Of a stretch of DNA of 64,000 nucleotides, positions 17,843-25,340 are shown one piece after another (within the stretch, counting starts at the first letter, position 1; each line of letters starts with the position of its first letter). The DNA lies in the NCBI RefSeq assembly GCF_029952445.1, contig NZ_JAQPPK010000020.1, positions 29,157 to 93,156 on the forward strand, in the 5' to 3' direction. The position numbers were made by a program, and so were the translations under genes. Under the pieces are notes generated by a model. The model did no database searches. It saw nothing but the letters and a program-made list of their open reading frames with translations, and was not told where the DNA came from. The DNA comes from Paenarthrobacter nitroguajacolicus. GTDB lineage: Bacteria; Actinomycetota; Actinomycetes; Actinomycetales; Micrococcaceae.

Positions 17843-19366
17843 TTAGAAGCCTTTGGCGACGGCGGCCGCGGCGGCCAGCCACGCCCGCTGGGTTGCGGGT
17901 TGGAGAGCTTCGTAGCGGATGGGGCCGTTGACCAGGGCGGGATCGTAGGGGATCCGGACGACGGCGCGGACGAAAGGTTCAAACCCGTCAGCGATCCGCT
18001 GGGCTTCGGCCTTTGCCCGTTTGAGTGCGTCACCGGTCATGCTGCGCTTGGCGTCGGTGGATTCGGAGACGATCACGACGGCGTTCCGTGCCAGTTCAGC
18101 GTCGTGGCCACCACGGGATTCGAGGGTTTGCAGCGTCAGCCTCGCGGCTTCGGCCCGGTCCTCGATGGCGGTGACGGGAACGACGAGCTGGTTGGTGTGG
18201 TCGATCATGCGACGCCAGTTCGCGGCGCGGGCGGTGTTGCCGGAGTCCATGACCACCAACCGGTAGTAGCGGGTCAGTACCTGGTGGGCGATGTCGACTT
18301 CCTCAGCGGTGACCTCGTGGTCGCCTTCTTCGTTCTCATCCGAGCGCAGCACGTCGAACTTGTCAGCCGTTTGGTGGTGCACGAACTTAGCGATCTCAGC
18401 AGCATTCGTGGACGGAGAGAGCAGTTCCGTGGAGGAATCGATCAGGTCCAGGACGCTGCGGTTATGCGCACCCTTTTCCGTGCGCCAGCCCAGCGTGCCT
18501 TGGGATTCGTTGTTGTCCCACGCGACGGTGGCCGCGCCGCTGTAGCGGGCGAGAATTGCCGAGAGCATCACGACGGTGGGGGTCTTGTTGGCCCCGCCCT
18601 TGCGGTTGACCACGGCGATGGTCCGGGGGCCGGGCCAGTGCTGGGACACGGTGCGGATATCTTCGCGTTCGGACAGCTCCTCCTGTGAGGGGTCCATGCG
18701 GAATCCGAGCCGGGTGAGCGCTCCCCGCCAGCCCTGTGTGGCGGGTTCCAGTACCGGTGCGCTGACCAGGAAGGAGGTTTCCTTCAGGCTGCGCCGAGTC
18801 GCCGGTACTTCCGTCGCGGTCGCGGCTGCCTGCGGTGCTTCTGCGTCGGGGATCCGCTGCCCGGTCGGGATGGTGGCCTCGGGCGCGGTCGAAAGGTCCG
18901 TGTGTGCTTCGGCCACCACGTGGGTGGGCGGCCACGGCTGGGCCTCCACTGCCGGTGCTGTTTCTTCGACGGGGGCAGGCTGTACGGGTGCGGCTACCGG
19001 TTCAGGAGCGGCCACGGGGACGGTCTCGATGATGGCCGGTGCTGCGGTCTCGGGCGTGGTTTCCGGTGCCTGCGCACGGCGGCGGGCGGGGCGGGGTTCG
19101 TAGGAGACGGATTCGATCTTGTTGTCCGGGTGGACGATCAGTTCGCCGTGTCCTTCGGGATCCTCGATCAGGACCCGCACCGGGCGCTGCAGAGTCTGCG
19201 CTTCGCCTACGACGAGGGCGAGTGCGTTGTTGCGGAGGTCCTGCAGGGAGTCCCCGTCGGGGACGACGCGGGAGTTACCGGCAACGACGACCTCAGCGGT
19301 GCCGTTGTCGCGGACGATGGCCTTGATGTTGGGAAAGGCCAAGACCTCGGTTGGTGTAGTACCCAT
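17843..19366 (-). CDS. ParA/MinD-like ATPase with long N-terminal extension
   Basis: The 507-residue protein has an N-terminal domain (1-90), a Pro/Ala/Glu/Thr-rich linker (about 91-200) and a C-terminal P-loop ATPase with deviant Walker A RKGGANKTP (about 256-263). VVMDSGNTARAA follows (Walker B/A' region). The middle of the Walker box (AN in place of the usual VG) is atypical. It lies within the conjugation operon, away from the true parA at 28318, so it more likely positions the transfer apparatus than segregates DNA. The ATG at 19366 is preceded by AAGGAAGAAAATTC. Confidence 0.75.
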   Translation of the reverse strand: MGTTPTEVLAFPNIKAIVRDNGTAEVVVAGNSRVVPDGDSLQDLRNNALALVVGEAQTLQRPVRVLIEDPEGHGELIVHPDNKIESVSYEPRPARRRAQAPETTPETAAPAIIETVPVAAPEPVAAPVQPAPVEETAPAVEAQPWPPTHVVAEAHTDLSTAPEATIPTGQRIPDAEAPQAAATATEVPATRRSLKETSFLVSAPVLEPATQGWRGALTRLGFRMDPSQEELSEREDIRTVSQHWPGPRTIAVVNRKGGANKTPTVVMLSAILARYSGAATVAWDNNESQGTLGWRTEKGAHNRSVLDLIDSSTELLSPSTNAAEIAKFVHHQTADKFDVLRSDENEEGDHEVTAEEVDIAHQVLTRYYRLVVMDSGNTARAANWRRMIDHTNQLVVPVTAIEDRAEAARLTLQTLESRGGHDAELARNAVVIVSESTDAKRSMTGDALKRAKAEAQRIADGFEPFVRAVVRIPYDPALVNGPIRYEALQPATQRAWLAAAAAVAKGF

Positions 19367-19409
19367 GAATTTTCTTCCTTTACGTGTGTGAGATGGAGGG
19401 GCGTGGCGC

Positions 19410-19922
19410 TTAGGACGTTGGTGGTGTGAGCCGGTTGACCTTCCACGGCGCGTCCTTGCCTGTGCGGAGCAGCTGCAGCGTGTAGGTCCCGGCGTTGGTC
19501 GGGACAGTGGCAATGACGCCGTAGCCGTTGGTTTCATCGACGGTCAGCGTGGCCGGGCCGGTGACGCGGTTGGCTGGGATGTTGGCCGGGTCCACCGCTG
19601 AGTAATCAGCGGTGGCCTGCGGGGTGAGCCAGCGTGCAAGGTCGTTGGCCCACTGCTGGTCACCCAGGGTCGGGCGGGCGAAGTCGGCCATGGCCTTCTG
19701 CGCGACGTCCAGGGCCTGATCCTTGCTGGCTTGATCCCAGGAGATGCCGATGGTGGGAGGGACGGTCCCGCCCGGTGCCTGCGGACCGCTGCTGGCACTG
19801 AGTGAGACCGGAGCCGAGGGCGTGGCCGTCGTTTCTGCCGGTGCTGGCGTGGTGTTCGAGGCCGGGGCACAACCAGCACACAACAGTGCCACCGCAATAA
19901 GAACAAGAGAGGGTTTTTTCAC
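19410..19922 (-). CDS. lipoprotein of the conjugation operon
   Basis: The 170-residue protein has a classical lipoprotein signal, MKKPSLVLIAVALLCAGC, with the lipidated cysteine at 18. A Thr/Pro/Ala/Ser spacer and a small folded domain follow, ending in YTLQLLRTGKDAPWKVNRL, a pattern also seen at the end of NTF2-like domains. It is probably anchored outside the membrane beside the transfer channel. The start overlaps the stop of the CHAP gene by 4 bp. Confidence 0.8.
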   Translation of the reverse strand: MKKPSLVLIAVALLCAGCAPASNTTPAPAETTATPSAPVSLSASSGPQAPGGTVPPTIGISWDQASKDQALDVAQKAMADFARPTLGDQQWANDLARWLTPQATADYSAVDPANIPANRVTGPATLTVDETNGYGVIATVPTNAGTYTLQLLRTGKDAPWKVNRLTPPTS

Positions 19923-20998
19923 TTCTTTGCCTCCAAGCCGGGCAGGTACAGGAACGCGGACGGAACACTGCTGCTGACAGTGCGGGTGTAGTAGTTGTGG
20001 TCATCCGGGGGCGGGTTGCCGTTGTAGCCCTCTTCGACGTAGGTCCCGTCGTCCTTGACTTCCTTGACGACGGCCACGTGGCCGAAGGTCGGGTCCGCTC
20101 CCCCGGTGCCCGGTGCGTACCAGACCACGGCGCCGACCCGGGGTGTCTTGCCGGTGGGCCAACCCTTGGCGTCCCAGCCGGCCTTCCACGTCACCGCAGA
20201 ACCAAGCCGCTGACCGTCCGGACGGAAGGTCCCGTTGAGGAACTTGAACGGTGCGCTCGTGGATCCCATCTGCTGGTTGACCCGCCACAAGGCAAAATCC
20301 ACGCACTCGCGGTAGTAGAGGTTCAGCGGTGAGGTGCTGGCCTCGTTAGCTCCTACCTGCAACCAGGTCGGAGAGTCCTTCCACGGGTAGTCATCCCCCG
20401 CGCCGGACTTGCCCGGGATCCCGCAGCTACCAGCGTCAACACCGACTTTGCCGTCCGAGAGTGCCTGGACGATCTTGACCGCTTCGGGCCAGTACTTCTG
20501 ATAGTGGTACGGGTCCGCGTTGCGCTGGACCTTGTTCCCGGCAATGGTCGGTTCCAGCAGCTCCCAACCCGGGACGGCCTGGAGTGCCTTGACGAAGTTC
20601 GTGGCACTGATGGTCGGGTCCATGCGGTCCGTGTAGGAGCCCCACGCGCCGTTGTCGCGCTGCTGGAACAACCCGCGGGAGTCCGGGCCGGGGCCGTCGC
20701 CGTAGTCCAGCACACGCAAACCGGACTCCCCCAGGGCCACCATGATGCTGATGGTCTGGCCCTTCACTGAGAGGTTCAGAGCCTTCCCGGCCCCCATGAC
20801 AGCAGCGGCGTTCTTCAACTGCTCCGCCGTGTACCCATCAACTTTCGCGTTGCCATCAACGACAACAGACACCGGACCGCAATCAGCCGCAGCAGGTTTC
20901 GCGGGCACCAGCAGGAGGATGACCGAGAAGACCAGCCCAAAGAATATGCCGGGAATGACAACGAGGGCCATCAAACCCAACGACTTACGCTGCATCAC
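19919..20998 (-). CDS. CHAP-domain peptidoglycan hydrolase of the conjugation system
   Basis: The 359-residue protein has an N-terminal membrane anchor or signal (SLGLMALVVIPGIFFGLVFS). A lytic-transglycosylase-like region follows (VALGESGLRVLDYG...SRGLFQQRDNGAWG, about residues 88-120), then a C-terminal CHAP domain with Cys in YYRECVDFALWRVNQ and His in DPTFGHVAVVKEV. Such two-domain hydrolases open the cell wall for type IV channels in Gram-positive bacteria. It is the first gene of the minus-strand operon, so the operon promoter lies upstream of 20998. Confidence 0.9.
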   Translation of the reverse strand: MMQRKSLGLMALVVIPGIFFGLVFSVILLLVPAKPAAADCGPVSVVVDGNAKVDGYTAEQLKNAAAVMGAGKALNLSVKGQTISIMVALGESGLRVLDYGDGPGPDSRGLFQQRDNGAWGSYTDRMDPTISATNFVKALQAVPGWELLEPTIAGNKVQRNADPYHYQKYWPEAVKIVQALSDGKVGVDAGSCGIPGKSGAGDDYPWKDSPTWLQVGANEASTSPLNLYYRECVDFALWRVNQQMGSTSAPFKFLNGTFRPDGQRLGSAVTWKAGWDAKGWPTGKTPRVGAVVWYAPGTGGADPTFGHVAVVKEVKDDGTYVEEGYNGNPPPDDHNYYTRTVSSSVPSAFLYLPGLEAKK

Positions 20999-21356
20999 GA
21001 GCGGCCCCGTCTACGACTACAAAGGAACCAGAAGTCCCGCATCCAAGCGAGTCGATGACCTCCCCGCTGATAACCTTCCGGGCTGTCACTGGCGGGCCCC
21101 TGAGCGGGCACACGGCAAGGCATCCAGCGGCGGTTTGCCGAACGGCAGCATGTTCTTCAAAACCTGTCCCTCCCCCAACGGGCATTGCTTCCACATCTAC
21201 GGCCACTCACCGACAGGATTGTTAGTCCAGTCGATTGTCAGCACGAATTGTCCAGTTAATCCCGCGGAATCGCTTGTCATACGTTCTCAATGAGGCGTGA
21301 ACCCTTCACCGGCAAGTCTAACATTAAATGTTAGTGTATTATCCGGTTGTGATTAG
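20999..21356. other. divergent intergenic region, conjugation operon promoter side
   Basis: About 360 bp separate the first conjugation gene (minus) from a winged-helix regulator (plus). The only clear element is the palindrome at 21318-21334. Promoters for both directions must lie here. Confidence 0.5.
21318..21334. promoter_or_regulatory. perfect 8-bp inverted repeat operator
   Basis: CTAACATT and AATGTTAG flank a single A, 22 bp before the start of the regulator at 21357. It lies in a short AT-rich patch next to GTGTATTAT, a possible -10 region. It is probably the regulator's own operator. Confidence 0.65.
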
Positions 21357-21698
21357 ATGCGGCAAAATAAGCAAGTGCCCCGATACGCAAAGCCCCTCAC
21401 TGCCGTTCAACCTCAGGCCGAAGCGGCGATGAGCGCGTTCGGGATGAACCAGGTGCGTGCGGCTATCGTTCGGCACCTGGCACTCCACCCCGAGGGGGTC
21501 ACCTCCGGGCAGATAACGCGCGAGCTTTCCGCGACATACCAGACCATCTTCAGGCACCTTCAGGACCTGGAAGAGCAGGGAATTGTCGCATCGGATGCCG
21601 GCGAGCAGCGGCATGGCCAGCGCGTCATCTACACCTTGAACAAGGCCGCCCGAGATAAAGCGCTGGCGGACTACGCCAAGTATCTGGACGGCAGGTAG
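21357..21698 (+). CDS. winged-helix (ArsR-like) transcriptional regulator
   Basis: The 113-residue protein contains QVRAAIVRHLALHPEGVTSG, then QITRELSATYQTIFRHLQDL and EEQGIVASD, ending with a wing RHGQRVIYTLN. This is the standard ArsR-type winged helix. No metal-binding cysteine pair is present, so it is not a classical metal sensor. A perfect palindrome lies just upstream. It is divergent from the conjugation operon and is the natural candidate for its repressor. Confidence 0.8.
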   Translation: MRQNKQVPRYAKPLTAVQPQAEAAMSAFGMNQVRAAIVRHLALHPEGVTSGQITRELSATYQTIFRHLQDLEEQGIVASDAGEQRHGQRVIYTLNKAARDKALADYAKYLDGR

Positions 21699-21753
21699 AC
21701 GACCGTCGCCGCCCGCGACTATATTGCCGCACGTCCGCACCCCAGGGCTTTAC

Positions 21754-22011
21754 ATGGTCGGCGCTGAAGAGGCGACCCGGTGGGTGTTCATCCCCGGACG
21801 CGCCCTTGATTTTGGTGAAGATCGGCCCGGGGATATATGCCGTGCAATCGCACACTCACTGCCATTAGGGCATCCACCCGCGTTCCATCGCCTGAACTTG
21901 AGCTGCGAGGGTACGACAATTTGCTGGAAAGTAAACACGCGGCCAGCCTACCTTGATCATGCTCAAGACATAAAACGCATGCTCAAACTAATTTGTGGCG
22001 AGGACGTTTAG
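21754..22011 (+). CDS. hypothetical protein
   Basis: An 85-residue frame starts at ATG 21754 and converges with the XRE gene, overlapping its end by 4 bp. It contains WVFIPGRALDFGEDRPGDIC and a C-terminal YLDHAQDIKRMLKLICGEDV. I recognise no family and the ribosome site is weak. It is reported because composition and the regulator just upstream are compatible with a real gene. Confidence 0.35.
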   Translation: MVGAEEATRWVFIPGRALDFGEDRPGDICRAIAHSLPLGHPPAFHRLNLSCEGTTICWKVNTRPAYLDHAQDIKRMLKLICGEDV

Positions 22012-22430
22012 TCGTCTTCGTCCAGGATTCGAGCTATCGCTTGGAACTTCTCAGGTGAGACACCCTTTAGGCTGCGAGCAGCAAACTTCTTCACTCTCTT
22101 CTCACGGAGAGTCTTCAACGACTTGAGCTGCTTCTCAATACGTTCCGGGATCTCTGTATCAAAGTCGTTGAGGTACGCGGGGTTCACGCCGAAGAAGTTG
22201 GCCAAAGCCGTGAGTAGTCGTTCGTCAGTCACCGTCGCTCCGGTGCCGTCCCGCATATAGAGCCACCTCGAACGAGAGAGAGTCACTCCTTGCTGTTCCA
22301 GGCCACGCCGGATGTCTTCAAACTCGTAGGGCTCTCCCCCACTGGCTACCATCACATCGAGCAAGAGATTCAGACGCTCCGATAATGTCTGACGCCACGC
22401 ATCCCGCGCTTCGTTGAGGTTGGGCGACAT
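22008..22430 (-). CDS. XRE/EspR-like helix-turn-helix protein
   Basis: The 140-residue protein has the EspR pattern: SERLNLLLDVM, then YEFEDIRRGLEQQGVTLSRS and RWLYMRDGTGATVTDERLLT, ALANFFGVNPAYLND (helix-turn-helix, about residues 40-90), and a helical tail. It is the last gene of a four-gene minus-strand operon and starts 2 nt after the stop of the membrane-protein gene. It is the likely DNA-binding output of that operon. Confidence 0.8.
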   Translation of the reverse strand: MSPNLNEARDAWRQTLSERLNLLLDVMVASGGEPYEFEDIRRGLEQQGVTLSRSRWLYMRDGTGATVTDERLLTALANFFGVNPAYLNDFDTEIPERIEKQLKSLKTLREKRVKKFAARSLKGVSPEKFQAIARILDEDD

Positions 22431-22432
22431 CG

Positions 22433-23023
22433 CTACGCTCCGAGCAACGACAGGCTAAGCAGGTACGCGAGCCATGCCACGACGCCAATGGCGCTTCCCC
22501 ATAGGGACTGAGCAATGCTTTGACGCTTCGAAGCCGCTCTTGACCAGATGAGGATAGGAAGAGCAACCAAAGCCGCGAACCACAGTGGAGATAGTGACGT
22601 CCCGAGGCCCAGCACGATGCCGGTGAAGATTGCAGTATGCACAGAAATGTTCCACCGCCACCGGCCCAGCGCAATGAGAGTTGCCCCTACGACAAAGGCG
22701 ATGCCATTGGCAATAAGCAGGGCGGGCGCCCCGAGTAGGGCTGAAACAACTAGACCGACAGCCAGAACACCCGCGCAGGCCGCGAAGCTCAAGGTCTTCC
22801 GGCGGTCTTCCGGCCACCCCAGGCTCTTTCCAAGTGCGGGGAAGACAAACACCCCGAGAACGATTACCACTCCGAGGGCAGCCAAGGTGGCCGTCAACGC
22901 AGGGACGGACGCTGGCGCTGAGATGGCCGTCGCGACTGCGGCGACCAAAAGCATGACGCCAGGGTGGAGAACTCGACCGACAGCCTCTGCGGTGCGCTCT
23001 GAAGGGGTTTGCTGGTCAAGCAT
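22433..23023 (-). CDS. polytopic membrane protein, PAP2-like
   Basis: The product, about 196 residues, has five to six hydrophobic helices. The segment RWNISVHTAIFTGIVLGLG and the later SKRQSIAQSLWGSAIG resemble motifs 2 and 3 of membrane PAP2 phosphatases (SGHxA; Rxx..H..D...G) but lack several catalytic residues. It is either a degenerate PAP2 protein or an unrelated transporter. The chosen ATG overlaps the end of the 7-TM gene by 8 bp and has GGAAG upstream; an ATG six bases earlier is also possible. Confidence 0.6.
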   Translation of the reverse strand: MLDQQTPSERTAEAVGRVLHPGVMLLVAAVATAISAPASVPALTATLAALGVVIVLGVFVFPALGKSLGWPEDRRKTLSFAACAGVLAVGLVVSALLGAPALLIANGIAFVVGATLIALGRWRWNISVHTAIFTGIVLGLGTSLSPLWFAALVALPILIWSRAASKRQSIAQSLWGSAIGVVAWLAYLLSLSLLGA

Positions 23024-23993
23024 GTGCATTAACTTCCATCGTTCGAATCTTGGCCAGTTCGGCTTGAGAGAGTCTACCTTCCATGGTTGCATCCGATTCA
23101 AAACAATCTCTCATCTCAACGATCCTCCGATGTATCCGCATGGCAGGGTCACGGCTCATCATTTCCATCAGCCGGCCACGGTAGGGCCAGATGACATATT
23201 GATCAATTTCGGGCTGCAACTTGCCCCACAGGGGACAGAGACCCCATAGCACCCGCCGGGCGGTAAAACCCCTCCTGGCTGAGTCGATCCATCGAGGAAA
23301 CGTGGGGATCCCAATTGCCAAGGCGAAGACAAAAGCGGAACTGGCTGTGAAGATCCTTTCCAGCGTTCCTAGGAACTCCGGAGGGGATCCAACCAAGTCG
23401 GTCAAGGTCATTGTGGCGTGGATCAGCGCGACGGTCAGAGCAAAGCCCGAGCCGATAGCTACGAATGTCAGCGACCGGCGCCGTCGCAGAGACTTTAGAC
23501 GCCGGCTGTAGCGGACACTTAGACGCATTGCTGAAAAGGCCACGGTGGCAAGGTGCGCAAGCATCAGAAGGCTATAGACGGCGACCAACGGATTGCTCTC
23601 GTACTGGCGCATACCCGAACTGCTAATCGACGGAGCCGCCTGAATAAACAGGACTACCTGGCCCCCAAAGCTGGTCGCTGCTATGACCCAGGCGAAAATG
23701 ACCTGACGCCCTAGTTGCGAAGGGGCCATTGCCCTCCATATGCCTATGTGCATTGACATCAGAGTCGCTGTCAGGAACGCCCGCTGCACCAGAGCGAGAT
23801 AGTTAGTACCTCCTATCGCTGCATCCACCGCATAATAGATCGGCTCGACAAGGAAGATTGCCGTCAGAGAGCCAAAAAAGCTGCCGTAGATCCACGAACC
23901 GTGTATCCGGCGACCCCTGGAAAGGTACATCGCCACGGACGACATCAGAAGCACAACGGCGGAAATGGCCAGCACAACATCAGCGAGGGTCAA
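23016..23993 (-). CDS. seven-TM protein of the MAB_1171c-like family
   Basis: The 325-residue protein has seven predicted membrane helices in the first 235 residues, then a soluble C-terminal tail. The tail carries WGLCPLWGKLQPEI and MRIHRRIVEMRD, matching the conserved tail of actinobacterial MAB_1171c-like proteins, whose role is unknown. A TTG start overlaps the stop of the protease gene (TTGA), so the two are translationally coupled. In this context a membrane receptor that talks to the upstream protease and downstream XRE protein is an attractive inference. Confidence 0.7.
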   Translation of the reverse strand: MTLADVVLAISAVVLLMSSVAMYLSRGRRIHGSWIYGSFFGSLTAIFLVEPIYYAVDAAIGGTNYLALVQRAFLTATLMSMHIGIWRAMAPSQLGRQVIFAWVIAATSFGGQVVLFIQAAPSISSSGMRQYESNPLVAVYSLLMLAHLATVAFSAMRLSVRYSRRLKSLRRRRSLTFVAIGSGFALTVALIHATMTLTDLVGSPPEFLGTLERIFTASSAFVFALAIGIPTFPRWIDSARRGFTARRVLWGLCPLWGKLQPEIDQYVIWPYRGRLMEMMSRDPAMRIHRRIVEMRDCFESDATMEGRLSQAELAKIRTMEVNAHA

Positions 23994-24553
23994 CCTATTA
24001 CATCCCCGAAACCCAGAATCTCGTCTTCTCTCTTGCCCGAGCGGATCTGCGCGTAGAGGTGGTCCGCTAGCAGCTCAGCCTCTGCTTCGATCCCGGTACG
24101 CAGTTTGGTGTGTCTCCAGCCGTGAAGAACCTTCCGCGGGTCTAGGTCCGGGAACACAACTGCTAGTTCCTCCCCCGACATGGGCTCCGGATCGTGTTGG
24201 AGCAGAACGTGTGAGATTTCATGCAGGATATTCATCTCACCGGCGAATTCTGACCGGTCGCCCACATGGAGCAAGCGGTTCACGTCCTCGCCCTCATGCC
24301 AGAAACCTGACATGTCCACATCAAGCAGGTCATCCCTTCGGGAGAGTTGAATGGGTCTCTCCGTGGCCAGCTCAACAAATCGTATGAGCTTGTCCAGACT
24401 TAGAGGCGAAGGCAGTTCCACCGCGCGCGTGAAAGCGGAGACTCGTCGGGTAGCCCGCCGTCTATCCATGGCCAATGCGGCAAATCTCCCGAAGTGGCCC
24501 AAATGCCGTTCTGCAAACCGGACAGATGATGCAATAGGATGCAGGTTGAGCAT
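23990..24553 (-). CDS. ImmA/IrrE-type zinc metalloprotease-like protein
   Basis: The 187-residue protein has NILHEISHVLLQH (HExxH zinc site, about residues 108-120) and AEAELLADHLYA further on, the usual third-ligand region of ImmA/IrrE peptidases. Such proteins cleave or antagonise XRE-family repressors. It is the first gene of the operon and starts 408 bp from the divergent small gene at 24962. An XRE protein is encoded three genes downstream and is the obvious candidate substrate. Confidence 0.8.
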   Translation of the reverse strand: MLNLHPIASSVRFAERHLGHFGRFAALAMDRRRATRRVSAFTRAVELPSPLSLDKLIRFVELATERPIQLSRRDDLLDVDMSGFWHEGEDVNRLLHVGDRSEFAGEMNILHEISHVLLQHDPEPMSGEELAVVFPDLDPRKVLHGWRHTKLRTGIEAEAELLADHLYAQIRSGKREDEILGFGDVIG

Positions 24554-24961
24554 GCTTAAGTATTTTCAATCATGATCAGGAGTACGTGAGGGGAACAAAG
24601 AACATATGTCACATCCTAACTACGCAATCCGAGGCCGAATCGAAAGGCCCCTTCGACTGCATGGCCGATACGCTCCACTCCCGCAGATTTTAGTCAGCGA
24701 CTCCAGGTGCGGCGGCAGGTCGCATCCGCAGACATATGAACGACACCTGGCTGCGGCTCTTCCGACATACCCGACCTTGATAGGACTTCTTGGGTCGTCG
24801 ACTAGCTGCGTAACGGACTCATACGAACCGAGAACAAACTTTCTCTGCGACAGCAAAGATCATGCCTCAGAGGCCGAGCCGGGCAAGCTCTGTCAAAGAA
24901 CGGATGCGACACGCCCGCAGACATCTGGGGTTTCGATAACAAAAACCGATTAGATAGCTCT
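24554..24961. other. divergent intergenic region
   Basis: About 400 bp lie between the protease operon and a small plus-strand gene. A 115-codon open frame on the plus strand from 24606 has unlikely composition and no domain, so I treat the region as non-coding. It should hold both promoters. Confidence 0.45.
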
Positions 24962-25198
24962 ATGGCACTCCGAAAGCTCGCACAGGGTGGACGCCCGTCT
25001 AAGGGCCCACGGCATACATTCAACGTCAAACCGGACATCACTCGCGCCGAAAAACTGCGTGACATCCTAGACATTCTTGACTGCAACGCGGTGGACTATC
25101 TAACCCCCCTTGTTGCTGCCCACATCGACTCCATCGATCTGGAAAAATTTCGGTCCGAGCACACACAGGAGACTTTGCCTATTGCAAAGGCTAGTTAA
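24962..25198 (+). CDS. small basic plasmid protein, possibly ribbon-helix-helix
   Basis: The 78-residue protein starts MALRKLAQGGRPSKGPRHTF, a basic arm, followed by RAEKLRDILDILDC and DYLTPLVAAHIDSIDLEKF. The layout (basic N-terminus, then two helices) is that of small plasmid DNA-binding proteins near rep genes, but no family is certain. A strong terminator follows directly. It could control copy number of the replication gene downstream. Confidence 0.55.
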   Translation: MALRKLAQGGRPSKGPRHTFNVKPDITRAEKLRDILDILDCNAVDYLTPLVAAHIDSIDLEKFRSEHTQETLPIAKAS

Positions 25199-25202
25199 AA
25201 AC

Positions 25203-25229
25203 TGAAGGCCCGCACTAGGCGGGCCTTCA
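25203..25229 (+). terminator. strong intrinsic terminator
   Basis: GAAGGCCCGC and GCGGGCCTTC form a perfect 10-bp stem (11 with the flanking T-A pair) around ACTAG, starting 5 bp after the stop of the small gene. Confidence 0.85.
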
Positions 25230-25240
25230 TCTAAGTATCT

Positions 25241-25302
25241 GTTCAGATCCAGTTCTTGGCGGGATCAGATCTGAACTTATAGAACACCCACCCCGGTGGG
25301 TG
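25241..25302. promoter_or_regulatory. two inverted repeats in the rep leader
   Basis: GTTCAGATC (25241-25249) pairs with GATCTGAAC (25268-25276). CACCCACC (25285-25292) pairs with GGTGGGTG (25295-25302) across a 2-nt gap. They lie 40-100 bp before the rep start codon and could be an operator and a leader hairpin controlling replication. Confidence 0.5.
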
Positions 25303-25340
25303 GATTTTCCATACCCCTCAAAGAGAGGCTGTTGTTGTCT

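Noticed and set aside
24606..24953. 115-codon frame in the divergent region before 24962
   Set aside because: Amino acid composition rich in Ser, Thr, Arg and Cys without pattern; the region is better explained as promoters.
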